Shown here in pieces: positions 10,190-13,942 of a stretch of DNA of 13,942 nt. Both the position numbers and the translations under genes were made by a program. Positions within the stretch are counted from its first letter, which is position 1. Each line of letters opens with the position of its first letter. Under the pieces are notes generated by a model. It worked only from the letters and a program-made list of their open reading frames with translations, did no database searches and had not been told where the DNA came from. The stretch lies in the NCBI GenBank assembly GCA_016618085.1, contig JABLTG010000007.1, forward strand, positions 250,001-263,942, written 5' to 3'. This DNA comes from Neovahlkampfia damariscottae. Taxonomy: Eukaryota; Heterolobosea; Selenaionea; Neovahlkampfiida; Neovahlkampfiidae.

Positions 10190-12582
10190 TTAAAGATTTA
10201 GAATTTTTTTTATTGATTTTTTAAATTCATTTTCTTGATTTTCAAGATCTTTGATATCATATATATCATTCATGTCGATATTTGAATTCTCTAAAAGTTC
10301 CACAACATCAGAAAGCCAATGGATTGTTTTTTGAAAAATTTTTTCTTTTTTGTCATCTTTTAGAAGAATAGAATGAACGAAATCAAAAAACTAAAGGGTC
10401 AAAATAAATATAGAATATAAACCTCCTTTTCACTTTCTTGAATTAAACTTCGAACTTTTGCATTCCATTCCTCTTGTTTTTTATGTTGAGAAAGATATTT
10501 CAATTGATTGGAACTCGCAAGTAATTTTGAAATTACATGGTGAATTAAATTCAAAATAGTTGTTATATCTGCAGATGAATATACATTTGCAAATGCCAAT
10601 AGTGAAATTTTCAATGTTTTTTTTAACAAACGTTCAACTTGTTTGTCTTCCAATAAAGCAATCAAGTTTTTCTTTTCAAATAATCTATTTTTCAAAGAAA
10701 TTGCTTCAAAATATAATTGTAATTGATCTATATTTTCAATATTTTTGTTCATTTTTTCAATCAAAAACTGTTGGAAATTGATATTTTGAAATTCTTTGTT
10801 TTCATTCTTGTTCATTTTCACCATTTCTTGGATTTCTTTCATGGACAAAGAATTAACTAAACGGGTGTATTTTGGATTATTTAAAACTTCAAATTGATGT
10901 TCAATCATTTTTTCAGTTTTGGTGACATCCAACATCATAATGATTCCAGTTTTCCCAATTCTTGAAAAAATCACATGATCTATTAATTTTTCAATGAATG
11001 AAAAAGGATTTAAAGTTCTCACAAAAGGATATAAGATATATAAAACCCTATTAAGCCATTTCAATTTATCAAATAAATCATCAGAGAAACTATCCATTTT
11101 CAAAAATTCAATTGCTCTCTCTTTAATAAGTCCCAATAAATTTTGGTATCTGTAAGGCAATTCTTCAATAGATTTAGTTTCTTTAAGTATATTGTAGAAA
11201 TCTATTGGATAGTCAATTTTCAAAATTGCCTCAATAATCGTTTTATCTTCACTGGATATTTTCTCTGATTTTAATGATTCAAATTGTTCTTTAATTTGAA
11301 TTTTAATATTTTTTTCATTTGGTATTTGAATTAATTGACAGTATAGCATTATTAAACTGCTTCTTATTGATTCAGTAAATTCAGATTTGAATGATTTATC
11401 AATTTCAGGAATCATTTCTGGAATAAGGAAAATGAACTCATCTATTGAGTGATGTTGATTTTTACCGGTATTTTTAGTTTTATATAAAGGGAAATCATTT
11501 AAAATCTTTCTTGCATGTTGTAAAAATAATGTACCTGCGATAACATCTTCTGTAGGATTCTTGAAAAAAATGTGAAATTCTTGATGTATCAATTTTTCAA
11601 TCAATTCATTTTTTAAATCCTTCAATACAAGTTGTTTTTCTTCCCAAACTGATTTTAAAGTTTCAAATTTTTCATTCTTCAAATTTTCGAAAATAATCGA
11701 TTCAGTAAAATTCCAATGTTGGTCAGATTGTGAGTAAAAAATTTTTGAGGTTTTTTCATCGATATATTGATGAATGAAATATTGGTCATTGTAATGATAT
11801 ACTGAATGATTGTATAATGGATTTCTAAGCTTCATGAATCCGACATTGCTCCATTTACGAGTATCTAGTAAAATGAATTAGAAAAATGAAAGATCTGACA
11901 AATAGAGAATTCAAATATGTTTTCATTTAAAGTGTTTTCATCATCAACACCTCCAAATACAAATATTTTATCATTTGAAATTAAAATGGTTTCTCCTTTT
12001 TCAATATTGAAATCTTCCAGTTTTTGTTGAAATACCATAACTTCATTTTCTGAAAGATATTGATAAATCAATCGTTTTTAGTACCTGTGTCATACTGAAA
12101 TAAATGTTTTTCCTTTTCTAGTGTTTCTTCCTTGAGAAACAAAAAAATGAAATTTTTGTAAGAAAGAACGATGGAATGCTTTGTGAATTTGAAATCAATC
12201 GTGATATTTATGCACTTAATAAGATCATTTCTTGTATCCAATTGTATGATATCAGTTGATCTTAATCCATAAATGAAATGATTGTTGAATGAAATCGAAT
12301 TTGATTGTTGATAAAATTTGTCAGAATATTTGAACATATCATCATTTTTCTGAGATACATGTACATGTTTATCATCATTCCAAGTTGAATATGATAATAT
12401 TTTCAGTTGTTTTCCTTCTTCCATAACACCAACAAATTTGTTTTTTTGGATCCTCCAATCACAACAATTTTGTGGATGAAATTGGAAATTGCCAAAGGAT
12501 AAAATTGAAACAACCAAATTTTTATATTTTCTGGAGGTCGAATATTATTGTAGAAGTGATCAAAAAATAAGTGTTCTAGTTC
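10190..12582 (-). CDS. Kelch-like propeller protein with long helical C-terminal region, unknown function
   Basis: Minus-strand exons are 12085 to at least 12582, 11900-12049, 10423-11864 and 10190-10390; introns are 35, 35 and 32 nt (12050-12084, 11865-11899, 10391-10422). The N-terminal part has degenerate kelch blades: KIVVIGGSKK, NHFIYGLRSTDIIQLDT, NFIFLFLKEET, DKIFVFGGVDDENTLNE and IYTRKWSNV. About 500 mostly helical residues follow, including KLKWLNRVLYILYPFVRTL and NPFSFIEKLIDHVIFSR; I do not recognise the domain, though DUF3818 of PX-domain proteins came to mind weakly. The reading frame breaks at the T7 run 12441-12447: one more base joins KIVVIGGSKK to NKFVGVMEEG. The start is unresolved. 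An ATG at 12681-12679 with 37-nt and 33-nt introns could supply the N terminus, if one base is also missing in the A6 run at 12562-12567. Confidence 0.7.
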
Positions 12583-12742
12583 TCAAATCAGAATTGTTCT
12601 TTTTTCACTAAGAATCTTCTTTCTCCATCTTTGAGTTGATTTGATGAAAACAAAGAAATGTTAACTTTTCTTGTCCAACATGACGGCCAATGAATTGATG
12701 GTTATTGTGATAAAAGTGGCCAATTAGATTTAATTTTGCCAG
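12583..12742. promoter_or_regulatory. Divergent 5' region between the minus-strand kelch gene and the Fanzor
   Basis: Transcription starts of both genes should lie here, and the first exons may reach into it. Two copies of GGCCAAT occur at 12685-12691 and 12718-12724. Start candidates overlap head to head: ATG 12680-12682 on plus and ATG 12681-12679 on minus. For the Fanzor, a 27-nt intron (12716-12742) would join MTANELMVIVIK to LFLEFLLEVVQ in frame, just below the 28-nt minimum of the firm introns. Neither start is proven. Confidence 0.35.
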
Positions 12743-13942
12743 TTATTTTTAGAATTTTTACTTGAAGTTGTTCAACTAGAAAATACTGAAAAAGATCTCA
12801 AGTATTTAAAATGTCCAAACAGCTCAAATTGGATTCATTTTGGAAAGAAAAATGTTACTTCAACATCAACAACAGAAGTGATAAAAAAGAGAAAACTTGA
12901 AGAAACAAAAAGTTCAACAAAAGAAACAGGAAATATGAAATCAACATATAAACAAGGAAAAGATTCGTATCCTTTTTGGTGGACTAAAGAAAAAGAAGAC
13001 ATGCTACAAGTGAAAAGTATACCTTCAAGTTCTTCTTCTTCTTCAGTTGACAAGAATATTTGTTGGACAAAAAAGTTGGTAGAACAATCTTCATTAACAG
13101 AAGGTGTTTTATTTTCATCAAAAGAAAACAAACAAGTTGTACACAAAACAGGATTATCAAAGAAACAACTTGATACAGATGAAATTATTCGATCAAGAAA
13201 AATTCTTTTAAAACCAACAAATACAAGAATGGATGAGAATTACTCGATTCGTTTATAATTTAACTCATCATTTTGTTGAAGATCTTGGATATGATGCAAA
13301 TTTTATGTTATTGAAAAACAGTATTTTAAATGCAAATGAGAATCCAGAATCTTCAAAATACCCTTGGTTGTTCAATAGAAAATTGAAAAAAATACCACGA
13401 GATGCTTTAGATTATGCTATTCAGCAATATGTCTGTAATGTTCACAGTTCAACAGAAATTCTGAAAGAAAAACAAAAGAAAACAAACAAAAAAATCAAAT
13501 TAGAAGCAAACATGAAAAAAAGAACTGAAAAAATGTCTCAAAGTGTTGGAATACCAGTCAATGGTGGTAAACCAAGTATTAAATGGAATGAAGAAGGATT
13601 TTTCTTTTGGCCATCTTATAAACTTGGAGCATTAAATACTGCTCAAAAAAGAGAAATTAAAAGATTATCTAATGTAGTTGGTAAATAATCAAGTGATAGA
13701 ACTTGTATTTTAAAATATCAACATGGAAGATATTATATGATTATTCCATTTGTTGCAAAAATTAAGAAAAAAGATAAAAAAGAGAAAAAAATTATTGCAC
13801 TTGATCCTGGAGTGAGAACATTTCAAACAGGATTTGATAACTTTGGAAAATTTACGGAATATGGAAAAGGTGATGTTTCAAAATTATTTAAAAATGCGTT
13901 GAAATGTGATAAAATTCAATCTGAGATTGATAAAAATAAGTC
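12743..13942 (+). pseudogene. Fanzor (eukaryotic TnpB-like RNA-guided endonuclease), disrupted and cut by the window end
   Basis: The open frame from about 12743 (first in-frame ATG 12935) carries a Lys/Ser-rich N-terminal extension with KKRKLEE, a likely nuclear localisation signal, and SSSSSSS. Then SRKILLKPTN begins the TnpB/Fanzor wedge domain. The expected continuation QEWMRITRFVYNLTHHF lies in another frame, so a frameshift falls at about 13214-13229. That frame runs to a TAA at 13686-13688 after KREIKRLSNVVGK and continues in the same frame with SSDRTCILKYQHGRYYMIIP. The RuvC-I motif ALDPGVRTFQTGFD follows, with catalytic Asp codon 13803-13805. RuvC-II, the zinc finger and RuvC-III would be beyond 13942. 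Fanzors cut DNA guided by a short RNA encoded next to the gene; none can be sought here because the 3' end is missing. No intron repairs either break. Family call is firm; inactivity is inferred. Confidence 0.82.

Noticed and set aside
13686-13688. Ciliate-type code with TAA read as Gln, which would make the Fanzor stop harmless.
   Set aside because: TAA ends the HECT, acyl-CoA synthetase and IPT/kelch genes at the expected family lengths, and TGA ends the pseudouridine, TMEM53-like and IMPACT genes. Intron-retention stops are also mostly TAA. The standard code fits better.

Overview
The window is compact, AT-rich nuclear DNA from a unicellular eukaryote. Nineteen GT...AG introns of only 28-39 nt could be placed by reading protein families across frame breaks. 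Genes lie on both strands with gaps as small as 33-66 bp, and TAA and TGA both end genes, so the standard code fits. The gene set (HECT ligase, pseudouridine-degrading fusion enzyme, mitochondrial-type malonyl-CoA synthetase, IMPACT/YIH1) points to a protist with a working mitochondrion. I cannot name the lineage from sequence alone.

Layout. 1-971 (+): 3' part of a HECT-domain protein whose catalytic Cys position appears to hold Thr. 1131-3381 (+): bifunctional pseudouridine-5'-phosphate glycosidase / PfkB pseudouridine kinase in ten exons, one of them 17 nt. 3415-4238 (-): TMEM53-like DUF829 protein, convergent with the previous gene. 4305-5867 (+): ACSF3-type malonyl-CoA synthetase, divergent from TMEM53 across a 66-bp shared promoter. 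5868-6587: no confident gene, but short coding-like relics on both strands. 6588-9301 (+): membrane-anchored IPT/TIG plus six-bladed kelch protein with a fibronectin-III-like insert and one frameshift. 9365-10146 (-): RWD plus Impact-domain protein. 10190-12582 (-): kelch-like propeller followed by a long helical region, with a probable one-base sequence error. About 12743 to the right edge (+): a Fanzor, the eukaryotic relative of TnpB RNA-guided nucleases, carrying a frameshift and an in-frame stop and cut off by the window end after its RuvC-I motif.

The host genes are unrelated housekeeping genes and do not form a pathway. The most notable item is the broken Fanzor, which starts next to a divergently transcribed host gene. 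Two host genes (near 7350 and 12444) also show single-base frame breaks that look like missing bases, so sequence or assembly errors must be separated from real mutations before the Fanzor frameshift is interpreted. Its in-frame stop is not explained by such indels.
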